Shown here piece after piece: positions 1-12,300 of a stretch of 64,000 bases of DNA. This DNA is from Adiantum capillus-veneris (Eukaryota > Streptophyta > Polypodiopsida > Polypodiales > Pteridaceae), in the NCBI GenBank assembly GCA_014529385.2, contig CM043959.1:2140358-2204357 (forward strand), read 5' to 3'. The position numbers and the translations under genes were made by a program. The notes under the pieces were generated by a model. It was not told where the DNA came from. It saw nothing but the letters and a program-made list of their open reading frames with translations, and searched no databases. Each line of letters begins with the position of its first letter. The stretch's first letter is position 1.

Positions 1-2514
1 CCCGTTCCACGGGTAGAAGACCTATTTGATAAGCTACAAGGAACGACCTACTTCAGTAGGGTTGACCTAAAAAGTGGCTATCATCAAATAAGGATAGTTG
101 ATCAAGACATTGTAAAGACCGCATTTCGTACTACATTTGGTCTTTATGAATACATTGACATGCCTTTTGGATTGACCAATGCACCAGCCACATTCAACCG
201 CTTGATGGAGAAGCTGTTCAGGCCTCATCGAACCTTCACTGGAGTGTTCTTTGATGATATTATCATCTACTCTAATTCATTGGAGGAACACAAGCAACAC
301 CTCCAGGTAATATTTCAAGTTTTAAGAGAGAATAAACTTTATGTTAATCGAAAGAAAAGTGAATTTTTCTTGCAAGAGATTCAGTATTTACGTCACATTA
401 TCTCTCAAGATGGCATCCAAATGGATCCATCCAAGTTAGAGGTAATAAAAGGATGGACTAAACCAAGGAATCTTCATGAACTAAGAAGCTTCATAGGTAT
501 GTGTGCATACTATAGACGCTTCATAGAAAAGTTCTCACAAATTGCGGGACCATTACATGACCTAACAAAGAAAAGCGTTAGGTATACATGGTCTGCTAAG
601 GAGAACAATGCTTTCGAAAAGCTTATCTCTCAACCTGTGCTTACACTACCGGATCTCTCAAAACCATTTGAGGTCCAATGCGATGCTTGTGGTGATTGCC
701 TTGGAGCTGTTTTGCTCCAAGAAGGGCACGCCATAGGCTATAAGAGTCGAAGGCTTGACCCTGTTGAGCAAGCTCTAGGCATATACGAAAAGGAACTCCT
801 TGCAGTTCTACATGCCTTAGACTCATGGAAGCACTATTTATTGGGGACTCCTTTCATTCTGCGAACGGATCACCAAAGTCTTAAGTACTTCATGACGCAG
901 ACCAAGCTCTCCGACAAACAAATGAGGTGGGCAAATTTCCTTTCGCAATTTCATTTTCATACTGCTCACATTGCTGGCAAGCATAATCAAGTAGCTGATG
1001 CACTCTCAAGACGGCCGAGAGTGAATGCGGTTTCCATAGCAACTCACAATGATCTATCTTCAATGATAGATGAGTATGCTATTGATCCCAATTTTAGAGA
1101 TGTGATTTCAGCCCTTGCATTAGGGAAGAAACAAGAACCATTTACTTTACAAGATGGTTATCTTCTCTATGGCAATAGACTATGCGTTACTAACTCACTA
1201 CGTGAGAAAGTAATGTATGAATCTCATGCTCCACCTTATGCGGGGTATAGAGGGATTCAGTCTACCTTAAAGGGAATTGAAACATATTTCTATTGGCCTA
1301 CCATGAAAGTGAACATACAAGAGTATGTTTCCAAATGTGTGGTATGCCAAAAGACAAAATTTGATAGAGGGAAGCAACTTGGATTGCTTCAACCCTTGCC
1401 AATCCCTAATTCACCATGGGAGAGCATATCCATGGATTTTATCTTTGGATTGCCTAAGTCTATCCATGGGAATACGGGAATATGGACAATAGTAGACAGG
1501 TTTAGTAAACAAGCTCATTTTATACCTGTCAAAAAGACTATCAAAGCCCATCAAATGGCAACCCTCTTTATTTCACAAATTTTCAAGTACCATGGCTTGC
1601 CCATGTCCGTAGTGTCGGATAGAGATCCTAGAACGACCAGTAATTTCTGGAAGGGTTTCTTTGAGAATTTAGGAACAAGGCTAAACTTCTCTTCGGCCTA
1701 TCATCCACAAACTAATGGCCAAAGTGAAATAGCTAACCTAACCATTCTCGATCTACTAAAAGCCTATGTAATGGAAGTAGATCAAAGATCCCAATGGGAG
1801 AAGTACTTACCCTTAGTGGAGTATGCTTACAATAACACTGTACATACTTCCATGGGAAAAGCACCTTTCGAGGTAATTGAGGGAAGATCAAAAAGTCCCT
1901 TGCTACTTAAGGTACATGGGAAGATCTTCGCTGCAGATGAGTATAGCCGAGACCTACAAGAATCTTTCCAAAAGATTAAGGATGCTATCTCTATCTCACA
2001 GCAAAGGCAAAAGGCTGCTACTGACAAGCACAGAAGAGCCCAAGCCTTTAAAGAAAATGATTGGGTATGGTTAAAGTTTCCCAAGGCTCGATTAAGGCAC
2101 ACAACGGGCAAGAATCCTACGGGTCACCAAAAGTACTATGCTAAACTAGCAAAAAGGTACTATGGTCCCTTTCAGATTCTTAGGCCAATCAATGAGATGG
2201 CCTATCAACTCAAGTTGCCCAATCATTGGCTCATACACAATGCTTTTCATGTGAGCCTATTAAAGCCTTACAAAGGAGAGCCACCTCAAGAACCAACTAT
2301 TGAAGACCCACCGGAGATCGAGGACCAAGAGGAGGTGCTGCAGCCCGAGTCCATTCTCTGACATGAAGACAAGGTATTAAGAGGCGGTAAGACTATCCGA
2401 CGATATCTTATTAAGTTTAAGAATTATCCTTTTGAAGATGCTAGATGGATGCAAGGCATACAATTAAAGGATAACCTAAACCTTGTCAATGCTTACAATG
2501 CTTCCCAAGAGTAA
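1..2514 (+). pseudogene. Ty3/gypsy chromovirus pol (element E), 5'-truncated by the window edge
   Basis: The reading frame is open from base 1 to a TGA at 2359-2361. Domains in order are: reverse transcriptase with the catalytic FFDD motif (near 250-260), RNase H with Asp/Glu/Asp/Asp residues in CDACGD, EKELLAV, RTDHQSL and VADALSR, an integrase zinc region, an integrase core (SMDF, VSDRDPR, QSE), and an integrase C-terminus followed by the start of a chromodomain. After the TGA the same frame continues for 51 codons to TAA 2512-2514 with typical chromodomain residues (RRYLIKFKNYP, then ARWM), so the stop cuts one protein. CGA (Arg) is the likely ancestral codon. The second His of the zinc region reads Tyr (AGYRG where AGHRG is usual). 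Known family: plant chromoviruses make one Gag-Pol protein whose chromodomain targets integration. gag, PBS and the 5' LTR lie upstream of the window. Confidence 0.93.
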
Positions 2515-2870
2515 GCAAATGTACAAAATGTTAAAAATGAACAAAATTTTTGTCTTATAATACTCTCTTTTTCTTTATTTGTGCACAAAAATGAAGTAGT
2601 ATGCATGCTTAGATCAAGTTTGCGGAGACGACGTCTCCCAAACACCAAGTAGAGCTTGTCACTCTACTATGAAAGACTGATAGGACTAATGTGCGCACAT
2701 GCTTGCGGCAGCCTCAGGCTCTCAAGCGCCAAATGGACTAGTCATCCATTGTGGAATGATGTCGTAGGGTAACATAGGGATCCTCTACCCGCTAAGAAAA
2801 GGACTCATGAACATGCTTTATCTTCTCTACACCATAGTCGAGGACAACTATGATTTCAAGAGAGAGGTAA
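2515..2870 (+). other. Element E 3' untranslated region with polypurine tract
   Basis: This non-coding stretch lies between the pol stop and the LTR. It ends in a purine run (AAGAGAGAGGTAA, 2858-2870) directly before TGTCATAA, which is the expected position of the plus-strand primer. I see no other feature here. Confidence 0.7.
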
Positions 2871-4461
2871 TGTCATAATAATCAATATCTAATTCTCCTA
2901 AATGATTTTCTCATATTAAACTGATCATTTAATGTGGGGAAGGCCAGGGGAGAAAAAGCTAGAATATTGGTTAAGCTAGCAGACCGGCCACAATAGGGAT
3001 CCAAAGGAGGGAAAATAGGGATCCAAAGGGGGGGCCATCTGCAAAAGATCCATGTGCAACAATGGGCTAAAACGAACCTAAGGTTCAGCCCATTAAGACT
3101 TCCAAAATGCTAAGGTTCCAAAATTCAAAGGTTGTGTCCAAAGGTCAACCCTAGGGAAAATTGGATGCTTTGTGTGTGCCCTAAAAGTCTTTGCACATCC
3201 CTAGGCGAGCCCTAAAGGTAGGGGATGAGAGAGAAAGCCACACACACACACACACATAGGCTCCCTTTACACAAAGGGAATGAGGGACACATGTCAGCTC
3301 CCTAGGCCAGATGCCCACAAGGTGTGCCCAATTTCTATTGGATGACCCTTGAAGTGGACCAATGAGAATTAAGCTAGACTAAATCTAGTTTAATTAATTT
3401 AAAAACATTTAATAAAAGAAACCAATGAGAATTAAGTCTCCTAGAAGACTATTGGGCAGTCTCCCAAGATGTCCAATGAGCATTCAAGAGCCCAATGGCT
3501 TGCTTGATTCCTATTGGCCAGGAGGCAAAGGGGTCCAATGAGAGTTTAGTTTAATTATTTAATTACCTAAATCTCTCACAAAAGGGGAAAGGGGGACACA
3601 TGTCAGAAGGCTATCACTTATGCTGCTTAACACCCATTGGCTTGACTTGGGGAGGTCCAATGAGGCAAAAGCCAGACCAATTTAGCAGGAAGGGCTCGCC
3701 CAAGAGAGAGAGAGAGAGGGCTGATTTTTGCTTGGCATTGACACACTCACACTCACACTTGACCATGTGTGAAGAAAGAATACTCTATCTCCTCCCAAGC
3801 TTTAATGGAGAGCTCATCACCTACTCCAAGCTTGTGAGATAGAAGCCTACATCAACACTCTCTTGGCATGTGGATGCAAATCCAACCAAGAGCCAAGCTT
3901 CAATGCATGCTCATCTTCTCTACCAAGCTAATTACTAAGCTAAGCTATGCTAATATGAGTGATTATGTGAGGAGATGTACATCTTTCTGGTAAGATACTC
4001 CTTCTTCCTCTCAATCTACTCGATCTCATACCTTGCTAGCTCTCACCATCTTCGAAGGTGTGTGAGGTCTTGGGTCTGAGAACGGGGATAATTCAAGTTG
4101 TGGTTGATTAAGTGTTTTGCTTAGTGCATGAAGCTTCCATCTTCATTGCACTAGCTAGTCTTGAAGGAACACAAAGAATTGTATTGTACAATGTCTCTCT
4201 TGATGGGAGAAACCATAATACAAAGCCTTTTGGAGGGGGGACCGGCTCCATGCAAATCCGGTCCTCAACTGTTGTCAATAGCTTAATTTCTCTCTCTTTT
4301 GAAAGTATTGTTGATGCTATCTAACTAGGTGTTATGCTTTTTGTTGCTCTCTCCACCCAAGCACTCTTGTAATTCTCATTAGGAATCTATTCTAATGAAA
4401 TGCCCACTATGTTCATGCTAATTTCCACTACACACAAGTTATTAGGCCATTAAATGGTACA
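2871..4461 (+). repeat. 3' LTR of element E
   Basis: The LTR starts TGTCATAATA right after the PPT and ends ...GGTACA, giving TG...CA termini and 1591 bp. It aligns along its length, in inverted orientation, with the LTR at 5441-7065. Shared blocks include CATATTAAACTGATCA/CATATTAACTTGATCA near the start and GGGGGGACCGGCTCCA near 4235. It contains a short CA microsatellite near 3239-3257. ORFs inside it (for example at 3600-3842) are not conserved in the sister LTR and are not annotated as genes. At 4462 the sequence switches directly to gag of element F, so E sits inside F. The TSD partner is outside the window. Confidence 0.82.
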
Positions 4462-5026
4462 GCTTTTGTGACCTTTGCCATGCAGGAAATGATTTGCGAT
4501 GTCCTCCCCTCTTGTATTCTCTAGGAGAATAGCCATAACTTTTGTCGAAAGAGGAGGAAGGTGAAGAAGATGGAGAAGAGGGTGACCTCTTCCTAGCCCT
4601 TTTCTTCCTTTGTTTCCTCTCTTGCCTTTCAGAGTGATGAGGAGAAGGACTATGTGTTGATCTTTTCCTCTTGGGAGGAGTGGGCGATCGTCTAGACCTC
4701 CGTCTTCATGGAGCCACATCTTCAGAGGAACTTAAACTTTCATTGCTTTCTTGCTCTTTGGACTCCTCCTCTCAAATGGGAGAGAGTCTTCTTTTGGAGG
4801 TCTCTTCAAGAGGCCTCCTAAGCTCTCTCTCCTCTTGGAGAGGAAGGGAAATTCCATAAGCACGAAGTTGTTGAGTAACTTCGGCTTGCAAAGCAGGGTT
4901 TCCCATAGCTTGCTGCAACCTAGTGATGAGATAATTCACAAACATGGGAGCATCATCATTAGCACCTTCATGTGCAAAATCAAAGCTATCAGTGTTCATT
5001 CTACTCTCTTGATTATTGTCAGCCAT
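4462..5026 (-). pseudogene. gag of chromovirus F, interrupted by element E
   Basis: The minus-strand ATG is at 5026-5024 and starts MADNNQES. An acidic and hydrophobic N-terminal part (about 85 residues) is followed by an Arg/Ser/Pro-rich tract with RRRSRRSPTPP-like stretches. Two in-frame TGA codons (4774-4772 and 4708-4706) each sit where Arg would fit the context, as expected if methylated CGA had mutated to TGA. The frame runs to 4462, where the LTR of E begins, so the rest of gag and pol should lie beyond E, left of the window. The domain identity rests on position (after PBS and LTR) and composition, because no zinc knuckle is visible in this piece. Confidence 0.65.
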
Positions 5027-5427
5027 GTTAACAAAATTTATATATGTACTTAGTGTATGCTTTGGCAATTCAAAACCTTAGTTGCCACTCATCTTAGCCT
5101 TTGAAAATCGGCTCTTAAGTATCTACACCCACATCTCGAAGTGGTTAATTATAAAGAGTAGAGGAGTAGGTCTAACATAGCAGAGTTGCCAAGGGCTAGC
5201 TCCTTTCAGACTTCTTATGGCTCAAGAATGGTAAAGCCGTAGGCAAGTCTAAAAAGACTCCATTATTAAGTCCAAAGCTCCCGAGGTGTTCACAATCCCC
5301 CACATAGTGGGCTCAACAAAACCGCTAATAGATCCCAGTTCCACTTACCCTAATATAATTAACAACATCAACCATTTATAGGCTACTTAAGGACCTCTCT
5401 TCTTAAGCAAGAAAAGAGAAACCAAAT
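5027..5427 (-). other. 5' leader of element F
   Basis: This is untranslated sequence between the primer-binding site and the gag start of F. I see no conserved ORF or repeat in it. Confidence 0.6.
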
Positions 5428-5439
5428 GCTCTGATACCA
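5428..5439 (-). other. Primer-binding site of F (tRNA-iMet type)
   Basis: The minus strand reads TGGTATCAGAGC, the complement of the 3' end of plant initiator tRNA-Met. It lies one base from the LTR end. It identifies the adjacent repeat as a 5' LTR and fixes the element on the minus strand. Confidence 0.92.
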
Positions 5440-5440
5440 A

Positions 5441-7065
5441 TGTAACGGAATTGGCCTATTTAATTTGAGAGTAGCGGAAATTAATGAGAGTACTTTTGAG
5501 AAATGACTTTGTGAGCATAGCGGGTGAACATAATTGAATATAGCAACATAATCATAGCAATTAGTTAACTTGGCATGAACAGTACTTTTGCAAGAGAGAG
5601 AATTTAGAGAACATGACAACAGTTGAGGACCGGATTTATGTGGAGCCGGTCCCCCCTCCAATAGGCATTTGTATTATGATTTCTCCCATTAAGAGAGACT
5701 TGTACAATAAAATCTTTGTGTTCCTTGTGACCTAGGTGATGCAATGAAGATGGAAAGCTTCATGCATCACAAACATAACATAAACTTGGAGAAAGCTTTA
5801 ACTATCCCAAGCCTCAGTCCCAAGACCTCAAACACCTTCGAAGGTGGAGAGAGCTAGCAGGGAATGAGGGTAGGGAAGAGGAATAAGAAACATTTTGTAG
5901 GAGAAAGAATTAGTTCCTCACTTATCATAAATCTTGTTGCTAGCATATATAATAGCATAGTAATGAAGAAGAAGTAGATATGGCAAGCTTAAGCATTGAA
6001 GCATGGCTCTTGGTTGGATTTGCACTCCATATCCAAGAGTGTTGGTGTAGGCTCTCAACCTCTACTTGCTTGGAGAAGGAGAGGGAGCTCTTGCACTTTG
6101 CATAGCACACAATGAGAGTGTTTGTGAGTGTGTGTGGGTGAGTATACCCCCTAAGCAACCTCGTAGCTTGCTTGGGTCGACCCCCCCCTTGTAGCTCATG
6201 CTTGAAGCTCATTGGACCCCTCCAGGCCTAGCCAATCACATTAAGCAGGAGGCATTACAAGCAGCAAGGGTAGCCTTGAGACAAGTGTCCCCCTTTCCCC
6301 TTTGACAGAGAGGGCTAGTTAAATGCTAAATCATTTAATTAAATCTCCTAAATTATTATTGGACCCCTTGGGTGGCCAACCAATAGGCTTCAGGCACACC
6401 ATGAGGGCAACATGAGGAGGAACTTGACAAGTGTCCCTTTTGCTTTCTTTGTACCATGCATGCCTTGTGTGAGTGTGTGGGTGTTCTCTCTCATCCCCCC
6501 TCATGTAGGGCTCGCCCCCTCCTTGTAGGGATTTAATATTTGACTTTTTGACACCTCAAGCCCCTCATACATAGGCCCAATTCCCACCACAAGCTTGGCC
6601 GTTAAGCACTTTAAGCTTGGGCTAGGTTCTCACCTTAAGTGCAACCCTAGCATCTCAAGCATGTCAAGCACCTCAAGCATCTCAATAATTAAGCACCTCA
6701 ATCATCAAGCACCTCAAGCACCTTAGTCATCAAGCATGAGAACCAAGACAAGCACCTCGAGCTGGGTCGGGTTCCCGCGTCTCAAGGTCAGCCCTAGCTT
6801 ACCTAAGGTCAAAGGACTTTTACACACATTATTGGAGGTATTAAATGAAGCTAACCCTGAGGTCTTATGCTCCATTGGTTAGCCTTGCTCTTTGATAGAA
6901 CATCTCTCATTTGGGCCCCTTTACCATTTGCCCCATGTTGAGATAGATCTATAAGCACATGTCTATATCTTAACCCTTGTTCCCGTTTATTCTCCCACAT
7001 TAAGTGATCAAGTTAATATGATAAAATCATTTGGTTTGGTTAGATATTAGATAGATTTTATGACA
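5441..7065 (-). repeat. 5' LTR of element F
   Basis: On the minus strand the LTR starts TGTCATAAAA at 7065 and ends ...CCGTTACA at 5441 (1625 bp, TG...CA), next to the PBS. It is clearly homologous to the LTR of E but differs by many substitutions and indels, so E and F are related families or old copies of one family. The base to the right (7066) begins a hAT-like coding fragment. The second TSD copy is not in the window. Confidence 0.85.
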
Positions 7066-7134
7066 GTGCTCATAGTCCACTCCATAGCGTTTCTTACATG
7101 CTAGCTCCAGAGTATTGGAATTTAGATCTGATGT
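7066..7134 (+). pseudogene. hAT-like transposase fragment, part 1 (left of the CACTA insertion)
   Basis: Codons from 7068 read AHSPLHSVSYMLAPEYW and onward to the CACTA boundary. The pattern, HPLH then an aromatic/Leu stretch, is typical of the C-terminal part of plant hAT-like transposases. The fragment is cut on its left by the LTR of F. Part 2 is at 14753-15024. Removing the CACTA plus one TGT duplication joins the two parts in the same frame with no lost codon. Identification rests on recalled family pattern, not a search. Confidence 0.6.
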
Positions 7135-7370
7135 CACTACAAGAGGTTGTGTGCTCTTGTGACGCTGTTAGCGACGGAAATACATTGGGTTTTTATAACC
7201 CCCGACGTCGCTAAAACCGTCGCTACGAGCGTCGCTACGAGAGCGTTGCTATAGGCGTCGCTATATGCGTCGCTATGAGCGTCGCTATATAGCGACATTT
7301 ACATAGAAGACTATAGCGACGCTCATAGCGACGCTGCAGAGCCATAAATAGCGACGCTTATAGCGACGCT
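7135..7370. repeat. Left CACTA terminal inverted repeat and subterminal repeat array
   Basis: The 14-bp TIR is followed by more than ten copies of a motif around GCGTCGCTA and its complement TAGCGACGC, between about 7167 and 7367. Copies lie in both orientations (CGTCGC-rich at 7204-7290, GCGACG-rich at 7314-7367), so the two halves could pair into a long hairpin. In En/Spm elements such subterminal motifs bind TnpA; that role is inferred here. Confidence 0.85.
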
Positions 7371-7734
7371 TGAGAGAATATTTTTTTGGTGGCAGGGCAT
7401 TGAATGCCCTGCCACCCATCAACCATATTGTACTTGATTCACTTTTTAAAAAAAGTGCAAAGGTAGATAATAGACCCAAAATAGTCACCCACAAGACGCA
7501 TTGTTTGCAAAATTGACAATTGTACACATCATCGGCAAAATGAATTGATTGACAAATGTAATAATGACAATTGTACAACATCATAGGCATAAAGAATTGA
7601 TTGGCAAAAGGAACTGCGGTGACAAATGTAATAATATACATGGTTCAAAAAGACGTATAAAATCCGTCTCATGATACATAAGCTATGAGAAACCCTAAAC
7701 TAATGCTATCTAGCTACGGCTAAACTGACGTCGT

Positions 7735-9048
7735 CTAGTCAGACGTCTCATCGCGTCCAAGCGGCGTATCTGTCGGATTCTGCAAAAAAAGACAATAAGA
7801 CAGCTTTCAGTAAGTATAAACATATAACGACATTTATAAAACAATACAAAAAATAAAAAAGAGTAAACCCTAATACTAACCATGCCGCCACGAGAACTGA
7901 GAATGTCCATCAGGGCGTTTAAGCCCTTCCTGCCTGCGTACTCGCACTCGTACGGTGTGGGATCACGTCCTGTCATCGACCACTGTCAAAACATACAAAG
8001 ATTTCATTATGTTAGAACTAAAAAACTCATAAACCCTAAACTATGGAACATGCATAAAGAGCAATGTGAAAAGACTTACAAAATCGGCCTCAAATGATGC
8101 CCATCCACCGCTCCCCAAGTGGTGCGAGCTCCCTGCCTCTACTCGCGCTCTGGCTGCATCCTTTTGTTGCTTCCACTTGTTGGGATTCTCGCGCGCTGCT
8201 TTCTTCGCATTCTTCCAATCTTCTTTGGCCAGCCAATCTGGCCTGTTCCACCCATTCTTGATTGCTTTTTGCACTTCAGAACGCTTGTGTTTGCAGTATT
8301 CGTGCATTCGAATCTTCATCGGGTCTTCATTGAAGCGCTAATCCCGTGTTGGAATGGGAAACTCATCATGAAGTATGTTGATGACTCTGTTTTTTGAATC
8401 ACTTGGTACTTCACTCCATTTGTTTAGTATGTAGTGTCTAAACAGCTGAGAGCAAAGACCACGCATGCACGAGATCACCTTCTTGCCGTCATCATCCATG
8501 ATGATGCCGCCGCTGATGTCAACGGAGTAAGGCAAGCCCTCTGGCCGGTGACGCGTGAACCTGGGTGTCCCGGCAGGGGTCTCTAGCGGCGTGTCGATGG
8601 GGGTACGGACGTCAGGTGTCTCCACCGGCGTCAGGGCCCCGAAGCGAGGAGTGTCGAGTGGGGTGGCTCCTGGCGGAGTAGGTAGAGGTGTGTAGCTTCT
8701 AGGAACAGTCAGCCGTGCAAAACCTGGCGTAGATGGCGATGCTGTGGCTGGTGTGGGGGCGGGCAAAGAAGGGGAGGGTAAAGAGCCTCATCGAACACGA
8801 GGCGGTGTGGAGGCATCGATGGCGGAATCCCCACAACAACCGCCACCGCCACCACTAGAGCGCCGGTGTCTAGACGAGTGTGAAGCTCGTCTTGTCGACG
8901 CCGAGGCTTCGGAGCGCGCCGAATGCTCCGAAAGAGAGGGAGATACGGATGGTGTAGGAACGCGCGATGATGCGCCAGAGCGATGACGCTCCATGTACCA
9001 CTGTCTCTGCTGCGGTGACAAAGAAGAAAGAAACTCCTCATCATCCAT
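7735..9048 (-). pseudogene. tnpA-like plant transposase gene (Ptta/En/Spm, Transposase_24 type)
   Basis: Model: exon 1 9048-8080, intron 8079-7983, exon 2 7982-7881, intron 7880-7780, exon 3 7779-7735. The introns start GTAAGT and GTTAGT and end AG. The exon total is 1116 nt, an exact multiple of three, giving 371 residues and TAG at 7737-7735. Product: MDDEEFLSS start, Ser/His-rich segment, Thr-Pro-rich repeats (TPLDTPR, TPVETPDVRTP), then a conserved block with RPDWLAKEDWKNAKKAA and GREPT-like GRDPTPYE, as in plant Ptta/En/Spm proteins. In-frame stops occur at 8790-8788 (TGA) and 8340-8338 (TAG), so it is broken. The start was chosen because an AG-ATG context lies at 9048; an upstream 5' exon is possible. 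Family role: binding of subterminal repeats. Confidence 0.75.
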
Positions 9049-9320
9049 ACCTGCATTAAACACACGAATATTTAAACTTAATATTGAATGAATAGAGTAG
9101 ACAATGACGCAAAGACCATTAAATACAATGACGTAATGACGCATATAAATACAATGATGCAATGAATCGAGTGATAGAAGAGGCAAGTCGAAAACTCAGA
9201 ATTTTCAATCAAAAGATGTGAGCGCGAGTAGAAAAGAGCGTTATACACCATGGAAGGTACTTAGAGAGCCAGAGCTTTTACAACACGGAGCAAAATTGTT
9301 CAAATACAATATTTGTGGCT

Positions 9321-12300
9321 TTAAGAGATCTCTCTCTCATCCTCGCATAACTTAGCATAACTTCCTATATCTATATAGAGCTCTCCGTTTAAACACATAT
9401 CCTCTGTTTCATTTTGTAGCTCCTCTGCATGCACCCCATATAGAGTAGTAGCATCTTGATGCTCGTCTGGCACCACCGCAGCGGCTTCTGATTGAGCATC
9501 TTCTCTGATCTCCTCCATTGATGTCGTTGTGATTGGCATATGGTAGCCTTCATACGTCCTTGCACTACGAGGGGCTACCTCTATGACGTACCACCAGTTT
9601 GATGTAGACTTTGTAGGATGAAATATTACCTGCCAGAGCCACATAACTTACATGAGAACTTTCAAGCACATAACTTGTAAAAGGGGGATGTTAACTATTT
9701 ACATACTTACTTGTTCACAATGCTCGGGTAGTACGAAAGTGTCTCTTAGGTCAGTCCATTTCTTAGTAGAATCCACCTCAAGAAAACCAGACTCTCCTCT
9801 ACGCACAGTAGCGTTGCGACCCTCCATGATTATCTTGAACCATTGCACGTCGAACAAGTCGACAAAAAATCCTCTGTAATCGATCCTCAAAATCTCTTGC
9901 AGCGTACCGAAGTAAGTGAGTTCCGCCACCACAGGATCTGCATCAGAGGAACGTCGTCGACTAGACTGTTCAAATTTTGCCATGATTCCACAATCTTGAG
10001 TAAAACGCTTTTTGTCGATTCGTTCCACCCTAAAATGTCGACCTTTACACCATGCTGCTGTGTATGACTTATACTACAACGAACAAAGATTATGAGTGGC
10101 CGTTCAAACGTTATTAAATAAAGTCACTTGCTAGTCGTACATTGCAAACTTACCTTGGTCGCACAACCCCGAGAGTACTCCCACTCTTCTTCAGTCACTT
10201 CGTCACCACATTGTTGTGCGCTTTTCAATTGGTTGTGCAACCATCTTAAGCTCATGAAGGTTGGTAGGCTCTCCAGAACCGCTGGATAGTGCATCGGTGG
10301 TCGTCTTCCGCATCTCCACTCGATTCGTGCCCTTTGTCGCTCTTGCTTTGCATCCTCATATTGTGAAATCCACTTTTGCATCACTGGATTGTGAAGCATG
10401 CAAAATCGGTTGATTTTAGCCTCTAGATCTTCCGTCATCTTCTTCTCAACACCGAGATTGCACTTGACAATCCCAGATATGCGCTCATCATCTATGGTTC
10501 GCCATAGCGTGTCCCGGGATTTATCAAATCCGTCTAGCCACTCTCCAATGTACACTAGGGACTCTGATACCAACCAACCTTCTGCCATGCTACCCTCCGA
10601 ACGTGCCTTTTGACGCACATATCCCTTAAGCGTTTTCATGAAACGCTCTAAGAAGAACATCCATCTGGAATGAACTGTGCCAGCTATTTCCACCTCATCA
10701 ACTATGTGAACAAGAAGATGCACCTGGAAGGTTAGCATTGTAGTAGGAAAATGTTTCTCAAACATGCACACAAGCTCCGCAGCATTTAGTTTGGCGAATG
10801 GTATGGAGTCTATGTTGATCTCCTTTTGTGAGATCCATTGCACCAGCTTTGCAAGTTTGTAGATTGTGTTACGGATGTCGAGAGACAAACATCCCTCAAA
10901 GGCAACCGGTAAAATAAACTGTAAAGTATGTGCAGCAATGATATTAAAGTCCACATTTTATGCAATGATATTAAAGACCACTATGAACGTACCTGACACA
11001 TTTTATGCCAATCGTGTGACTTCAAACCGGTAAGCTTTCCTTCTTTAGTAAAACACGTTCGGAGCGAGTGCATTACGCCAGTGGGGGTCCGCAAAGATCG
11101 AATGGCCTCTTTTACTTTGCGTTCTTGGGCTCCTGTGAAAATACATGGTGCTTTAGGGAGTTTTATTGATCCATCAGACGCTGTTTGCGGCCAATATTGC
11201 TCCATACGATCCACATTTCTAAGGTCAACTCTGGCTCCCAAAGTATCTTTCTTGCCGGTCAAATGGTCCCATAGTAGATTACCCACATTCTTGAATATGT
11301 GCATTGGATCGAGCAAGTGATTGATCATGAGTCGGGGCCAGTATGGTAACTCGTACCATAGAGATAGTCTCTTCATCCCTGGAGGCAATCCGTCATCGCA
11401 CATCTCCTTCTGCTCTAACCATGCTTGTGCAGACATCCTTGGTGGCTCTCTTCCCAAAAAGCCGTCGCGTAACACATGATTCTCTGGAAGATACGCTTGA
11501 TGACCTTCATAGATTTGCTTCTTCAGTGAGGGTGCCCTATGTGCATTCAGTCTAGGTCCACATGTGACACATGCTCTATATCCGCTTGTTTGAAGCCCTA
11601 CATGTATACACATGATAATAGATCAACTATGGGAAAAAACAATATTTACAGTGTCTGAGTGAGGAGTGTCAATAGATCACCTGAGCATTCTGTTAGCCCG
11701 GGATAGTCATGCATGGTCCACATTAGAATTCCTCTGATCAAAGCATTCCGTCATCCTGTGTGTCGACTCATATCCACCACCTCTATGCCAATCCACAATT
11801 GTTGTAGCTCTTCCAATACTGGACGAAGATACACATCCATATTCCCCACTTTATATCGCCCTGGCACAATCAAGCTTAGCCATAGGTGCCCCTTCTTCGT
11901 AGTCAACCACGGGGGAATGTTGTAGTTGACGATGACAACAGGCCATACACTGTAAGATGTTGATCTTTGACCAAATGGATTTACACCATCCATAGCCAGG
12001 CCTAAGCGCAAATTTCGAGCTTCCCTGGCAAAATCCGACCATGTTCCATCTATATGTTTCCAGGCTGCGCAATCTGCAGGAATTCATAGCACACCATCCG
12101 AAGATTTATTCTCCTCATGCCATGATGCTAGGGCGGCCATGGACTTACATTCGAAGAAATGCTTGATGCGAGGAAGCAGAGGAAAATGTCGCAAAACCTT
12201 TTGTGGAATTTTTGTCCCGTGGAGATCTACTCGATATCTTTCGGAATCACATTTCGGACACTTCTCCATGTCTGTGTATTCCCCTCTGAAAAGAATGCAG

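Noticed and set aside
3600-4324. ORFs inside the LTR of E
   Set aside because: The homologous LTR of F does not keep them open.
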